Source of the DNA: Mycolicibacterium sp. TUM20985
GTDB lineage: Bacteria; Actinomycetota; Actinomycetes; Mycobacteriales; Mycobacteriaceae
Assembly (NCBI RefSeq): GCF_030295745.1
Contig: NZ_AP027291.1
Location: 620,001-684,000, forward strand
DNA length: 64,000 nucleotides
Reading direction: 5' to 3'
The notes below the pieces were generated by a model. That model was not told where the DNA came from. It saw only the letters and a program-made list of their open reading frames with translations, and ran no database searches. This document shows positions 21,024 through 29,958 of the stretch, in pieces. A program made the position numbers and the translations under genes. The stretch's first letter is position 1, and each line of letters starts with the position of its first letter.

Positions 21024-21824
21024 ATGGAGAAACAGATCATCGGGCGCGGCCTCCTGGCCGGCGCCCTCGCTGGTGTGCCCGCCTTCGCCTTCGCCCGGAT
21101 CTTCGTCGAACCGGTCGTCGAGCGTGCCATCGGCTTCGAGGACGGGGTCGGGACCGCCCACGAGTCGATGCACGGGTCGGGGCACGACCACGGCCACGGG
21201 ATTGAACTGTTCACCCGCGGCGTGCAGGCCAACGTCGGCATGGGCTTCGGGGTGTTGGCGTTCAGCGTCGCGATGGGTGCCTTGTTCGCCGTGGTGTTCG
21301 CCGTCGCCTACGGCCGGATCGGCAACGTGTCGGCCCGGGTGCTGTCGGTGCTCGTCGCCGGTGCGATGTTGTTGAGCCTGTACGTCATACCCGCACTGAA
21401 GTACCCGGCCAACCCGCCCGCGGTAAGCCTCGAGGAGACCATCCGTCAGCGCACGCTGCTGTATCTGCTGATGGTGGTGGCGTCGGCGGCGCTTCTGGTG
21501 GGCGCGGTGTACCTCGGCCGTCGACTGGTGTCCCGCCTCGGGGCCTGGAATGCCACCTTGGCCGCGGCGGGCGGCTACCTGGTCGCGATTGCCGTGGTGA
21601 TGCTGGTCCTGCCGACGACCGACGAGACGCCCGGCCCGCTGCGCGACGATGCCGGCAACATCGTCTACGAGGGTTTCCCGGCTGACGACCTCTACGAGTT
21701 CCGGCTGTTCTCGCTCGGAGTGCAGGTCGTCATGTGGGTGACCATTGGTCTGGTGTTCGCCGCGTTGATTGCGAAGGTTCTCGACGGCAGGCGGACCAAC
21801 GTGGGGGTCGGCCTCGACACGTGA
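21024..21824 (+). CDS. cbtA: Cobalt transporter subunit CbtA
   Basis: The 266-residue membrane protein begins MEKQIIGRGLLAGALAGVPAFAFARIF, the CbtA start, and has about five to six hydrophobic segments. A His-rich loop (SMHGSGHDHGHG, about residues 48-59) probably binds cobalt. CbtA is the main membrane component of riboswitch-controlled cobalt uptake for B12 synthesis. It follows cbtB in the same unit and is followed without a gap by a histidine-phosphatase-like gene. The transport mechanism of the family is not well defined. Confidence 0.9.
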   Translation: MEKQIIGRGLLAGALAGVPAFAFARIFVEPVVERAIGFEDGVGTAHESMHGSGHDHGHGIELFTRGVQANVGMGFGVLAFSVAMGALFAVVFAVAYGRIGNVSARVLSVLVAGAMLLSLYVIPALKYPANPPAVSLEETIRQRTLLYLLMVVASAALLVGAVYLGRRLVSRLGAWNATLAAAGGYLVAIAVVMLVLPTTDETPGPLRDDAGNIVYEGFPADDLYEFRLFSLGVQVVMWVTIGLVFAALIAKVLDGRRTNVGVGLDT

Positions 21825-22382
21825 GTGAGCGTGAGTGAGATCGTCCGGCTGACCCTCGTCTCCCACGCGATGACGGAGGCGATGGCGGCCGGACGGTTTC
21901 CCAGGGACGAGCCCCTCAGTGCCCTCGGGCAGCGGCAGGTCGACGCCACCGTCGACCTCGGTGTGGTCGACGCCGCACTGTGTGCGCCCGAGAAGCGGAC
22001 CAGGCAGACCGCCGAGCTGCTCGGGTTGCGTGCGGAGACGGAGCCTCGACTCGCCGATCTGAACTGCGGCGGCTGGCGGGGCAGCGTCCTCGGTGGTGTC
22101 GGCCCTGCCGAGCTCACGCTCTGGCTGACCGATCCGACGCAGGCGCCGCACGGTGGCGAGTCGGTCGTGAATCTCGTGACCCGAGTGGGCAATTGGCTGG
22201 ATTCATTGTCCGACCGCCGCGGCCGGATCGTGGCCGTCACCCATCCGAGCGTGGTGCGCGCCGTCATCCTCGTTGCACTGAACGCGCCGCCGAAGTCGTT
22301 CTGGCGCATCGACGTCGGCCCGGTCAGTCGCACGGTCCTGCATCTCCGCGGGCACGCGTGGACGTTGAGGTCGACGGGCTGA
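21825..22382 (+). CDS. Histidine phosphatase family protein with altered RHG motif
   Basis: The 185-residue protein has the phosphoglycerate-mutase-like fold: the C-terminal catalytic His in VTHPSVVRAV and an EKRTRQTAELLG segment are present. The usual N-terminal RHG motif reads SHAMT, keeping His but replacing Arg by Ser and Gly by Ala, so phosphatase activity may be changed or weak. It starts one base after the cbtA stop (GTG 21825, or GTG 21831) and belongs to the riboswitch unit. CobC-type alpha-ribazole phosphatases are members of this fold, so a role in cobalamin assembly is possible but unproven. It converges on lpqF with a 4-base gap. Confidence 0.75.
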   Translation: MSVSEIVRLTLVSHAMTEAMAAGRFPRDEPLSALGQRQVDATVDLGVVDAALCAPEKRTRQTAELLGLRAETEPRLADLNCGGWRGSVLGGVGPAELTLWLTDPTQAPHGGESVVNLVTRVGNWLDSLSDRRGRIVAVTHPSVVRAVILVALNAPPKSFWRIDVGPVSRTVLHLRGHAWTLRSTG

Positions 22383-22386
22383 TGAC

Positions 22387-23748
22387 TCAGGCGGGCTGGA
22401 TCAGCGCGAACGCGCCCTGGGCAATCGACAGGAGCCAACTGGCCGCCGTCAAGCTGCGGAACTTCGGCCAGTTCAACTGGAAGCTGACCACCCACGGCTG
22501 ACCCGTGCGATCGACGGCATACCAGCTAAAGGCGATGTCGCCAGGGAGATTTCCGCCCTTGGCGCCGATGTAGGTCCACGCCGTCTCGTCGAGTTCGATG
22601 CCGGGAGTGGCCGAAAGGATGTCCCGCACCGGCGCCGCGGGCCCGACCGCGGCCGTTTGCAGGGCGGCGTGCACCCGGCAGATGTCCGTCGCGGTGCCGT
22701 ACCACTCCGCGCCGTACGGCGAGGCGGGCGTGTGGGTACGCTCCGGGTCCGGTTCGTAGTGGCGGGAATTCGTCTGAGCGATGATCTGCGCCCGGCCCTG
22801 CGGTGACGCTTCCTTCCACTGCTCGCGCAGATCGGGTTCACCCCAGCCCACCGAGAAGAGCTCGTGGGTGTTGGGGAAGGGTGTCATGCTGGCGGGGTCG
22901 TGATGTCCCGCGTGCACGAGCGCCCGTTGCATGGCCCCGGGGCCGAGGCGTGCCATCAGCAGGTCCGTGGCCATGTTGTCACTGGCCGAAATCATCTGCT
23001 GCGCAGCGTCTCTCACGGACACGCGAGAGCCCGGTGGCAGATCTTCGAAGCCGGCGGACCCGACGGCCTTTGCCTCCTTGGTGATGGTCAGCTGATCGTC
23101 CCAGCCGACGGTGCCGGCGTTGACCGCGTCCGCGATGGCCAGCAGCACGTACAGCTTGAAGATCGAGGCGAGCGGCAGCGAATCGTTCACATGGGTCCCG
23201 GCCACCATCGTGCACGTGCCGTCGGTGACCTTCGACGCCTGATACGAGTAGTGCGCCCCAGACTGCGTGAGCACCGCGTCGACGTCGGACCACTGCGTGA
23301 TCCGCGGCTTCTGCAGCGTGACCTGGAACCGGTCGACCATCCCGGCGTCATTGGTACGCAGCTGGATGTCTTGTCCGACGCCATAGGAGGTCAACAGGTG
23401 CAGGGTCGACTGTCCGGCGCCGTAGTCGATCCCACTGACGGTGAAGGGCCTGTCCCACCACATCCGGTCCATCATGAAGGCGACGTCGTTCACCTGTGGT
23501 GCCGCGGCGAGCGTCGCCACGTTCACCGGTCCGATGGGCCACTCGGAGTTGAGCATGTCGACGGTTTGCTTGGCACGCAGCCCCTGAGGGGTGTTGGTGT
23601 CGATGTGGGCGCCGTAGGCAGCCTCGGCCGGTGCGGCCGGTCCGCTGTGGGCGCATCCGCAAGCCAGGGCGACGACGAGGGCGCATGTCACCGCGATCGC
23701 AGTTGCCCGCCGTCGGGCCTGGCTACGCGGGCGAGCCGGTCCCCGCAA
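22387..23748 (-). CDS. lpqF: Beta-lactamase-like lipoprotein LpqF
   Basis: The protein of about 453 residues starts with Arg-rich RGPARPRSQARRR, a hydrophobic core and a Cys pair (LACGC) consistent with a lipoprotein signal, then a linker domain and a class A beta-lactamase-like domain. The serine motif SIFK, the SDN triad (ISASDN) and a KGG in place of KTG are all visible, so an active serine hydrolase acting outside the membrane is likely. It corresponds to M. tuberculosis Rv3593 (LpqF), whose substrate is not settled. TTG 23748 is chosen because GGGGG at 23755-23759 (complement) precedes it by six bases and it gives a proper signal peptide. It follows mhuD by 20 bases. Confidence 0.85.
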   Translation of the reverse strand: MRGPARPRSQARRRATAIAVTCALVVALACGCAHSGPAAPAEAAYGAHIDTNTPQGLRAKQTVDMLNSEWPIGPVNVATLAAAPQVNDVAFMMDRMWWDRPFTVSGIDYGAGQSTLHLLTSYGVGQDIQLRTNDAGMVDRFQVTLQKPRITQWSDVDAVLTQSGAHYSYQASKVTDGTCTMVAGTHVNDSLPLASIFKLYVLLAIADAVNAGTVGWDDQLTITKEAKAVGSAGFEDLPPGSRVSVRDAAQQMISASDNMATDLLMARLGPGAMQRALVHAGHHDPASMTPFPNTHELFSVGWGEPDLREQWKEASPQGRAQIIAQTNSRHYEPDPERTHTPASPYGAEWYGTATDICRVHAALQTAAVGPAAPVRDILSATPGIELDETAWTYIGAKGGNLPGDIAFSWYAVDRTGQPWVVSFQLNWPKFRSLTAASWLLSIAQGAFALIQPA

Positions 23749-23768
23749 GATATGCCCCCATGTTGTCG

Positions 23769-24080
23769 CTACGCTCCCGCCCGCTGAACGTCCAACACGA
23801 CCTCGAACTCGAGCAGCGATGCACCCGTGGCGACGGGATTCGCCCGCTGACCCGCGTGGGCCTCGACTGCCGGGCCGCTGGCCCAGGCTTGGAAGGCCTC
23901 CTCGGACTCCCAATGGGTGACGACGAAGTAGCGGTCTTCGCCCTTGACGGGACGCAGTAGCTGGAACCCAAGGAAGCCGGGCTGACCATCGACGGCGTGG
24001 GCGCGGTTGGCGAAGCGCTTCTCCAACTCGGGGCCTGCGTCGGGCGGTACCTCGATCGCATTGATCTTCACGACGGACAT
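23769..24080 (-). CDS. mhuD: Haem-degrading monooxygenase MhuD
   Basis: The 103-residue protein is nearly identical in layout to M. tuberculosis MhuD (Rv3592). Asn7, Trp66 and the haem-ligating His75 are all in place. MhuD opens haem to mycobilin and releases iron without carbon monoxide, so it serves iron acquisition in the cytoplasm. It is an ABM-fold (ferredoxin-like) dimer in the known family member. It is the first gene of an mhuD-lpqF unit, diverging from the hydrolase gene at 24141. Its start has a -10-like TAACGT seven bases upstream and no Shine-Dalgarno sequence, so the mRNA is probably leaderless. Confidence 0.96.
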   Translation of the reverse strand: MSVVKINAIEVPPDAGPELEKRFANRAHAVDGQPGFLGFQLLRPVKGEDRYFVVTHWESEEAFQAWASGPAVEAHAGQRANPVATGASLLEFEVVLDVQRAGA

Positions 24081-24093
24081 GGGCTCTACGTTA
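24081..24093 (-). promoter_or_regulatory. Leaderless-type -10 element of mhuD
   Basis: On the minus strand TAACGT (complement of 24088-24093) lies seven bases before the mhuD ATG, so transcription would begin at or next to the start codon. Confidence 0.55.
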
Positions 24094-24140
24094 CCGGTTC
24101 GTTATCCCGGATCGTCGTCAGTCACCCGGGCCCTGCCAGG

Positions 24141-24920
24141 ATGTCGGGCATGCGTTCCCCCCTGCTGACCGCTCGCGGTGGCCGGGGGGAGCCGATCGTG
24201 CTGGTGCACGGACTGATGGGGCGCGGTACGACCTGGTCGCGTCAGCTGCCGTGGTTGACCGAACTGGGGGAGGTGTACACCTACGACGCGCCGTGGCATC
24301 GGGGCCGCCACATCGAGGACCCGCATCCCGTCAGCACCGAGCGGTTCGTCGCCGACCTGGCAGACGCCGTCGCCGAACTCGGGCGGCCCGCCAGGTTGGT
24401 CGGACATTCGATGGGTGGCCTGCACTCGTGGTGCCTCGCGGCCGCGCGTCCCGATCTGGTGACGGCGCTGGTCGTGGAGGACATGGCGCCCGACTTCCGC
24501 GGCCGGACCACCGGACCGTGGGAGCCGTGGCTCCATGCGCTGCCCGTCGAGTTCACCTCGGAGCGCGCGGTCTACGACGCCTTCGGGGATGTCGCCGGGC
24601 GGTACTTCCTCGAGGCGTTCGACCGGACCGCCACCGGATGGCGATTACACGGCAGGCCCGAGAGGTGGATCGAGGTCGCCGCGCAGTGGGGCACCCGCGA
24701 CTACTGGCAGCAGTGGCGCGCCGTTCGCGCGCCCGCCCTGCTCATCGAGGCGGAGAACTCCGTTACTCCGCCCGGCCAGATGGCGGAGATGCAGGCGACC
24801 GGTCAACGGGCCACGCATCTGCGCGTGCCCGGCGCCGGGCACCTCGTGCACGACGACGCCGCGCGGGAATATCGCGCTGCAGTGGAACCGTTTCTAGCGG
24901 CGTTCGCCCTGCGCACCTGA
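24141..24920 (+). CDS. Alpha/beta hydrolase (Rv3591c homologue)
   Basis: The 259-residue cytoplasmic hydrolase has the oxyanion segment VLVHGLMGRG near residue 20, the nucleophile elbow GHSMGG (Ser near residue 93) and a C-terminal catalytic His in GAGHLVHDD. The order and a WHRGRHIEDPHP loop match M. tuberculosis Rv3591c, whose substrate is unknown. It diverges from mhuD. ATG 24141 is used; ATG 24150 is nearly as good and would remove three residues. The 3' end overlaps a small minus-strand gene by 27 bases. Confidence 0.88.
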   Translation: MSGMRSPLLTARGGRGEPIVLVHGLMGRGTTWSRQLPWLTELGEVYTYDAPWHRGRHIEDPHPVSTERFVADLADAVAELGRPARLVGHSMGGLHSWCLAAARPDLVTALVVEDMAPDFRGRTTGPWEPWLHALPVEFTSERAVYDAFGDVAGRYFLEAFDRTATGWRLHGRPERWIEVAAQWGTRDYWQQWRAVRAPALLIEAENSVTPPGQMAEMQATGQRATHLRVPGAGHLVHDDAAREYRAAVEPFLAAFALRT

Positions 24921-25115
24921 CGCAGGCCACGAAGGAGTCTTTTCGAACCTGGTACGGGCTGCGTCGGCGTCGTGCTGGACGCGGTACCAGTCGGGATCGC
25001 CGAACTGGTTGATGAGGTGGCCACGAACCGCGTCGTGACGATGACTGGCCCAGCTGAGCAGGGCGGCGAGCGCGAACGGGGCGGACAGGACGAGGAAGGC
25101 AAGTATCACGTTCAT
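24894..25115 (-). CDS. Small single-pass membrane protein, unknown function
   Basis: The 73-residue product starts with a clear membrane segment (MNVILAFLVLSAPFALAALL) followed by a charged cytoplasmic-type tail with no known motif. The gene lies between an alpha/beta hydrolase and a GlxA-type regulator, diverging from the latter by 71 bases, and its end overlaps the hydrolase gene by 27 bases. The N-terminal hydrophobicity and codon use look genuine, but no ribosome-binding site is obvious. Confidence 0.55.
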   Translation of the reverse strand: MNVILAFLVLSAPFALAALLSWASHRHDAVRGHLINQFGDPDWYRVQHDADAARTRFEKTPSWPASGAQGERR

Positions 25116-25174
25116 GGCAGCAATTGTGTGTCCGCGAATATTCCGCCAACAGTGGCAGTGCAGACATGGTGCGT

Positions 25175-25186
25175 TAAGATGCTGCC
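25175..25186 (+). promoter_or_regulatory. Leaderless-type -10 element of the GlxA-like regulator
   Basis: TAAGAT at 25175-25180 lies six bases before ATG 25187 and there is no Shine-Dalgarno sequence. Confidence 0.5.
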
Positions 25187-26155
25187 ATGATTGAGAGCGT
25201 CTCGACGCTGGTGCTGGACGGTGTTGCCCCGTTCGAACTCGGCGTGATCTGCGAGGTCTTCGGCATCGATCGCACCGCCGACGGCGTGCCCAACTTCGAC
25301 TTCAAGCTGTGTGGTCCCGAAGCCGGCAAGCCGCTCCGGATGACCGTCGGGGCGCACCTGACTCCCGACCACGGACTCGACGGCCTGATCGGCGCGGACC
25401 TGGTGGCCATTCCGGCCATCTCGGCTCCGTACCCGCCGGAAGCCCTCAATGCCATTCGCGTCGCCGCCGCATCCGGGTCGATCATCCTGACGGTGTGCTC
25501 GGGGGCCTTCGTCGCCGGTGCGGCCGGGTTGCTGGACGGCCGCAAGTGCACCACCCACTGGATGCACGCCGACGAACTGGCGGCACTGCATCCGACGGCC
25601 GTAGTCGATCGAGACGTGCTCTTCGTCGATGACGGCAACCTCATCACCAGTGCGGGCACGGCGGCGGGCATCGACGCGTGTCTGCACCTGGTACGACGCG
25701 AGCTCGGCAGTGAGATCACCAACATCATCGCCCGCCGGATGGTCGTACCGCCGCAGCGCGACGGCGGCCAGCGGCAGTACATCGACCAGCCCATCCCCAT
25801 ACGATGCTCCGAAGGTTTTGCCCCGCAACTGGATTGGATCCTGAGTAATCTGGACGTGCCACATACGGTCGCCTCGCTCGCCAGGCGAGCCAGCATGTCC
25901 GCCAGGACGTTCGCGCGCAGGTTCGTCGACGAAACCGGTCGCACCCCGATGCAGTGGGTCACCGATCAGCGGGTGCTCTATGCGCGACGACTGCTCGAGG
26001 AAACCGACCTCGACATCGACCGGGTCGCCGACAAGTCCGGATTCGGTACGGCGACCTTGCTGCGGCACCACTTCAGGCGCGTCGTCGGCGTCACGCCATC
26101 GGACTATCGTCGCCGGTTCGCTTGCGACGACTCTGTCTGTGCCGCAACGGCTTAG
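25187..26155 (+). CDS. GlxA-family transcriptional regulator (DJ-1/PfpI plus AraC helix-turn-helix)
   Basis: The 322-residue protein joins an N-terminal DJ-1/PfpI-like domain (1-175), with a Cys in the nucleophile-elbow position (TVCSGAFV, near residue 105), to a C-terminal AraC-type DNA-binding domain with two helix-turn-helices (about 220-315, ARRASMSARTFARRF and VADKSGFGTATLLRHHF). Such regulators often control catabolic or stress genes; the ligand is unknown. It is flanked by a divergent small membrane protein and a convergent adenylate cyclase gene, neither an obvious target. The mRNA is probably leaderless. Confidence 0.9.
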   Translation: MIESVSTLVLDGVAPFELGVICEVFGIDRTADGVPNFDFKLCGPEAGKPLRMTVGAHLTPDHGLDGLIGADLVAIPAISAPYPPEALNAIRVAAASGSIILTVCSGAFVAGAAGLLDGRKCTTHWMHADELAALHPTAVVDRDVLFVDDGNLITSAGTAAGIDACLHLVRRELGSEITNIIARRMVVPPQRDGGQRQYIDQPIPIRCSEGFAPQLDWILSNLDVPHTVASLARRASMSARTFARRFVDETGRTPMQWVTDQRVLYARRLLEETDLDIDRVADKSGFGTATLLRHHFRRVVGVTPSDYRRRFACDDSVCAATA

Positions 26156-26164
26156 GCCGGGGCG

Positions 26165-27514
26165 TCAGGGGGTGTAGACGCACCAGGTGCCCGGGACACC
26201 CTTGAGTTGGTAGGCGCCGCGGTCGGTGAACGCGCGGTGTGAACCGGTCACGATCTCGCGCACCGTCGAGGACACCAGGACCTCGCTCGGATCGGCCAGG
26301 GCGGCGACGCGCGCGCAGATGTGAACTGCCATCCCCGCGATGTCGTTACCCCGTACCTCGACCTCGCCGGCGTGGATGCCAGCCCGCACTTCGATGCCCA
26401 GCGTCCGGATCGCGTCGACGATCGCCACCGCACAGTCGATGGCGACACTGGGACTGCTGAACGTCGCGACGAAACCGTCACCGGCGGTGTTCACTTCGCG
26501 GCCACCGAAGCGCAGCAGTTCCCTGCGCACCACCGTGTCGTGCCCGTCGAGCAGGTCGCGCCAGTGTTCGTCGCCCAAACTGGCCGCCCGCTCGGTGGAC
26601 GCGACGATGTCGGTGAACACGATCGTCGTGAGGACTCGCTCGAGGTCGGTGCTGCCTCGCCTACCGGTGATGAACTCCTCGATCTCGGCGAGGATGGGCG
26701 TCGCGTCGCCGACCCAGTACAGGCTGTCCGCTCCGGGAAGTTCGACGTAGCGCGCCCCGGCGATGTTGTCGGCGAGGTAGCGGCCATGGCCGACCGCCAC
26801 GAACGAGGACTGCGCGCGGTGCACCACCAGCGTCGGCGACGTGATCAGCGGAAGCCTTTCCCGCGCATCGGCATCGACGAGCGCCTGACTGGCGCGTCGG
26901 GCCATGCTCGGTGAGGCTGCCCGATTGCCCGCCGCATCCCACCACGCCCGGAACGCCTGATCGTGGGACACGGACGGAGCGACGAGTTGCAGGATGTCGA
27001 AACCTTGCTCGACGGCATCCGGTTCCATCGCGACCGTGGTGAACGGACTGGTGCCACTGCGCGGGATACCGACGTCATAATCGGGCGCCCACAACGCCCG
27101 CGCGCTGGCAGTGAGCAGGATGAGGCCTGACAGTCGCTCGGGCCGGTCGCTGGCGAGGATGAGCGCGCTGATGGCGGTGAAGCCAGATCCCATCACCGTG
27201 ACGCGTTCGCATCCGACGGCGTCCATCACCGCGATCGCGTCCTCCGCCCAGCACGCCGGCGTGATCTTGTCCGCACCGATGCGCGAGGACATGCCCATGC
27301 CGCGATGGTCGAATCGGATGACTCGGCAGAAAGTGGACAACCGCCGGTAGAACCGGGACATGGAGGGCTCGGCGTCGATCGAGTCGATCGGGATGAAGGG
27401 TCCCGGCATCACCAAGAGATCCGACGGACCGTCGCCGAGCACCTGGTAGGCAATGTCCAAGTCGCCCCGCGATGCGTATCGAGTCCGCGGAGCCCGCGAG
27501 ACGGGTACGACCAC
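26165..27514 (-). CDS. Alpha/beta hydrolase-class III adenylate cyclase fusion (Rv1900c type)
   Basis: The 449-residue protein has an N-terminal hydrolase-like domain (about 10-270) and a C-terminal class III cyclase domain (about 280-445). In the hydrolase the nucleophile region reads VMGSGFTA, not a clean GxSxG, so esterase activity is doubtful. The cyclase keeps both metal-binding Asp residues (FTDIVAST and AGDGF), but the usual substrate-selecting Lys is Asn (VNTAGDG) and the conserved Asn is His (VHICAR), as I recall for Rv1900c, which is still active. It would make cAMP in the cytoplasm. GTG 27514 lies nine bases after mutY; TAGCCT six bases before it could also start a leaderless message. 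Confidence 0.87.
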   Translation of the reverse strand: MVVPVSRAPRTRYASRGDLDIAYQVLGDGPSDLLVMPGPFIPIDSIDAEPSMSRFYRRLSTFCRVIRFDHRGMGMSSRIGADKITPACWAEDAIAVMDAVGCERVTVMGSGFTAISALILASDRPERLSGLILLTASARALWAPDYDVGIPRSGTSPFTTVAMEPDAVEQGFDILQLVAPSVSHDQAFRAWWDAAGNRAASPSMARRASQALVDADARERLPLITSPTLVVHRAQSSFVAVGHGRYLADNIAGARYVELPGADSLYWVGDATPILAEIEEFITGRRGSTDLERVLTTIVFTDIVASTERAASLGDEHWRDLLDGHDTVVRRELLRFGGREVNTAGDGFVATFSSPSVAIDCAVAIVDAIRTLGIEVRAGIHAGEVEVRGNDIAGMAVHICARVAALADPSEVLVSSTVREIVTGSHRAFTDRGAYQLKGVPGTWCVYTP

Positions 27515-27523
27515 ACTGCCAGG

Positions 27524-28435
27524 CTAGTTCACCGGTGTGGGGTCCCCCCCGCCTCCACCACCTTCACCGGCGAGTGCGAACAAGCCCTCGGCCGTCTGTT
27601 CGACGAGACCGTCGGTCAGCAGAGAGTCGAGCGCCCGGTCGCGCTGGGCGGGATCCGACAACCACGCCACGTCCAGCTGACTTCGGCGCACCGGAGTGTC
27701 GTTGCCGCGCAACACGTCCAGGAGTCGGCCGCGCACCTGGCGGTCGGTTCCGGCGAACTTCTGCACGCGCCGGGCCGGCTCGGTCGACGGCGGGTACCCG
27801 GCGGACCGCCACGAGCAGACGCTCAGCGGGCACACCCCGCAGCGGGGTGAGCGCGCGGTGCACACGATCGCCCCCAGCTCCATCAACGAAATCGAAAACC
27901 CAGGTGCACGTTCATCATTCGGGAGAATGGCATCGACCTCGGCGAGATCGCGGACGCTGGCGGGTGAATCCGCCCGACCGTGCACCACCCTCGCGACCAC
28001 GCGTCGCACGTTGGTGTCCACGACCGGGACGCGCTGACCGTAGGCGAAGCAGGCGACGGCGCGCGCGGTGTAGGCGCCGACGCCGGGCAGGGTCAGCAGG
28101 GTGTCAACGTCATGGGGTACGACGTCACCGTGCTCGCAGGCGATGACGATCGCGCACTCGTGCAGACGCTTCGCCCGGCGCGGGTACCCGAGCTTTCCCC
28201 AGGCCCGCAGCACGTCGGCGGCACTCGCCGCCGCAGTCGCGGACGGAGTCGGCCATCGTGCCACCCAGTCGCGCCAGATCGGCTCGACCCTCGCAACCGG
28301 GGTCTGCTGCAACATGAACTCGCTGACCAGGATCTGCCACGCCGGCACGCCGGGCCGCCGCCACGGCAGGTCCCGCTGTTCTCGTGAATACCACACGAGA
28401 AGTTCACTCGCGTCGACCATCAGGGTCGACTCCAT
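27524..28435 (-). CDS. mutY: A/G-specific adenine DNA glycosylase
   Basis: The protein of about 303 residues removes adenine mispaired with 8-oxoguanine. It has the catalytic Glu motif SEFMLQQTPVARV, the helix-hairpin-helix LPGVGAYTARAV, the catalytic Asp in VVDTNVRRVV and the four-Cys [4Fe-4S] loop (CTARSPRCGVCPLSVC). The C-terminal MutT-like domain of long MutY proteins is largely absent, as in other mycobacteria. ATG 28435 is used; ATG 28420 is an alternative. It diverges from canB with only 13 bases between start codons, and is followed at 9 bases by the cyclase gene. The C-terminus carries an unusual six-glycine run. Confidence 0.95.
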   Translation of the reverse strand: MESTLMVDASELLVWYSREQRDLPWRRPGVPAWQILVSEFMLQQTPVARVEPIWRDWVARWPTPSATAAASAADVLRAWGKLGYPRRAKRLHECAIVIACEHGDVVPHDVDTLLTLPGVGAYTARAVACFAYGQRVPVVDTNVRRVVARVVHGRADSPASVRDLAEVDAILPNDERAPGFSISLMELGAIVCTARSPRCGVCPLSVCSWRSAGYPPSTEPARRVQKFAGTDRQVRGRLLDVLRGNDTPVRRSQLDVAWLSDPAQRDRALDSLLTDGLVEQTAEGLFALAGEGGGGGGDPTPVN

Positions 28436-28448
28436 GCACAATGTCGCA

Positions 28449-29069
28449 ATGCCGAACACGAGCCCGATAACCGCATGGAAGGCACTCAGCGAGGGTAACG
28501 ACCGCTTCGTCGCCGGAACTCCCGAGCATCCCAGCCAGAGCATCGACCACCGTGCCAGCCTCGCCGATGGGCAGAAGCCGACCGCAGTGGTGTTCGGGTG
28601 CGCCGACAGCCGGGTGGCCGCCGAGATCATCTTCGACCAGGGCCTCGGGGACATGTTCGTCGTCCGGACCGCCGGCCACGTGCTGGATTCGGCGGTGCTG
28701 GGCTCCATCGAATACGCGGTCACGGTGCTCAACGTGCCCCTGATCGTCGTCCTTGGGCATGACAGCTGCGGAGCGGTCAAGGCGACGCTGGCAGCGCTCG
28801 ACGACGGCGCGGTGCCCGGTGGCTACGTGCTCGACATCGTCGAACGCGTCACCCCATCGATCCTGCTGGGCCGCAAGGAGGGCCTGACCAGGGTCGACGA
28901 ATTCGAGGCGCGTCACGTCACGGAGACCGCCAAACAGCTCGTCAGCCGGTCGAAGGCGATCTCCGACGGCGTCGCCTCCGGAACCCTGGCGATCGCCGGT
29001 GTCACCTACCACCTCGCCGACGGACGGGCCTGCTTGCGCGAATCCGTGGGCGACATCGGCGCAGGCTAA
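28449..29069 (+). CDS. canB: Beta-class carbonic anhydrase
   Basis: The 206-residue zinc enzyme interconverts carbon dioxide and bicarbonate. The zinc ligands and Asp-Arg dyad are visible in GCADSRV, with the other His/Cys pair in LGHDSCGAV. It matches M. tuberculosis Rv3588c (CanB) throughout, including the MPNT start, so ATG 28449 is preferred to the in-frame ATG 28434, which would overlap the divergent mutY start. Confidence 0.96.
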   Translation: MPNTSPITAWKALSEGNDRFVAGTPEHPSQSIDHRASLADGQKPTAVVFGCADSRVAAEIIFDQGLGDMFVVRTAGHVLDSAVLGSIEYAVTVLNVPLIVVLGHDSCGAVKATLAALDDGAVPGGYVLDIVERVTPSILLGRKEGLTRVDEFEARHVTETAKQLVSRSKAISDGVASGTLAIAGVTYHLADGRACLRESVGDIGAG

Positions 29070-29116
29070 CTGGCGACACGCCGGGCAAGGTCGGACGACT
29101 ATGTGTGACCTGCCCT

Positions 29117-29128
29117 TACCGTAGATTC
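29117..29128 (+). promoter_or_regulatory. Leaderless-type -10 element of the Rv3587c-like gene
   Basis: TACCGT at 29117-29122 is six bases before GTG 29129 with no Shine-Dalgarno sequence. This favours GTG 29129 over the upstream GTG 29105, which would put the promoter inside the gene. Confidence 0.5.
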
Positions 29129-29917
29129 GTGCTGGAAACTGAACCGCTTGGCCCGTTGCCGCCGGAGATCTATCGGCGCAGGCGGTTTCTCGCGCTTGGT
29201 GTTGGGGCGCTAGTCATCGTCATCGTGATCGCCGTCGTCGTGGTGGTGTTCACCAACAGCACCGGCGGAGACTCGGCCGGTACGCAACCCACTACGTCGG
29301 CCGCCGCGTCCTCCCCGCAGCTCCCCGGGGCGAACCCCGAGGTCAAGACCCCGATCCTGCCGCCCGCCCAGCAATCGCCGGCCCCCACTCCGACGCCCGT
29401 CGAGGCCGTCGTACCGCCGCCGGTCCTCAAGGAGGGCGACGACTGCCCCGACTCCACCCTCGCGGTCAAGGGCATCACCAGCCAGCCCGACTACGTCGTC
29501 GGCGATCAGCCGAAGTTCACCATGGTCGTCACCAACATCGGCCTGGTGGCGTGCCAGCGTGACGTCGGGGCCGCGGTGCTGGCGGCCTACGTGTACGGAC
29601 TCGACAACAATCGGCTCTGGTCCAACCTCGACTGTGCGCCGTCGAACGAGACGCTGGTCAAGACGTTCAACCCCGGCGAGCAGGTGACCACCGAGGTGAC
29701 CTGGACCGGTATGGGGTCGGCGGCGAACTGCCCGCTGCCACGGCAACCGATCGGGCCGGGGACGTACAACCTGGTGGTCCAACTGGGCAATCTCCGGTCG
29801 GCGACGGTGCCCTTCGTCCTTGCCGAACCGGCCGCCGCGGGCGCAGGTGAGGCACCGCCAGCCCCCGCGGACGTCCCCGCCCCCGCCGAGGAGACCCCGG
29901 CACCGGCAGGCAACTGA
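29129..29917 (+). CDS. Membrane-anchored envelope protein (Rv3587c homologue)
   Basis: The 262-residue protein has a short cytoplasmic start, one membrane segment (about 20-42, FLALGVGALVIVIVIAVVVVVF), a Pro/Thr-rich stalk (45-100) and a folded extracellular domain (about 110-235) with four cysteines that could form disulfides. A Pro/Ala-rich tail follows. It matches conserved membrane protein Rv3587c. The function is unknown; the exposed domain has an immunoglobulin-like beta pattern. A small hairpin 42 bases after the stop may end transcription. Confidence 0.85.
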   Translation: MLETEPLGPLPPEIYRRRRFLALGVGALVIVIVIAVVVVVFTNSTGGDSAGTQPTTSAAASSPQLPGANPEVKTPILPPAQQSPAPTPTPVEAVVPPPVLKEGDDCPDSTLAVKGITSQPDYVVGDQPKFTMVVTNIGLVACQRDVGAAVLAAYVYGLDNNRLWSNLDCAPSNETLVKTFNPGEQVTTEVTWTGMGSAANCPLPRQPIGPGTYNLVVQLGNLRSATVPFVLAEPAAAGAGEAPPAPADVPAPAEETPAPAGN

Positions 29918-29958
29918 CGCCTTCGGCGCCGATCGCCGCGGGGCCTGCGGATTGTTTA

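Noticed and set aside
29105..29128. GTG 29105 as start of the Rv3587c-like gene
   Set aside because: It would place the -10 element inside the coding region, and the added residues are not family-like.
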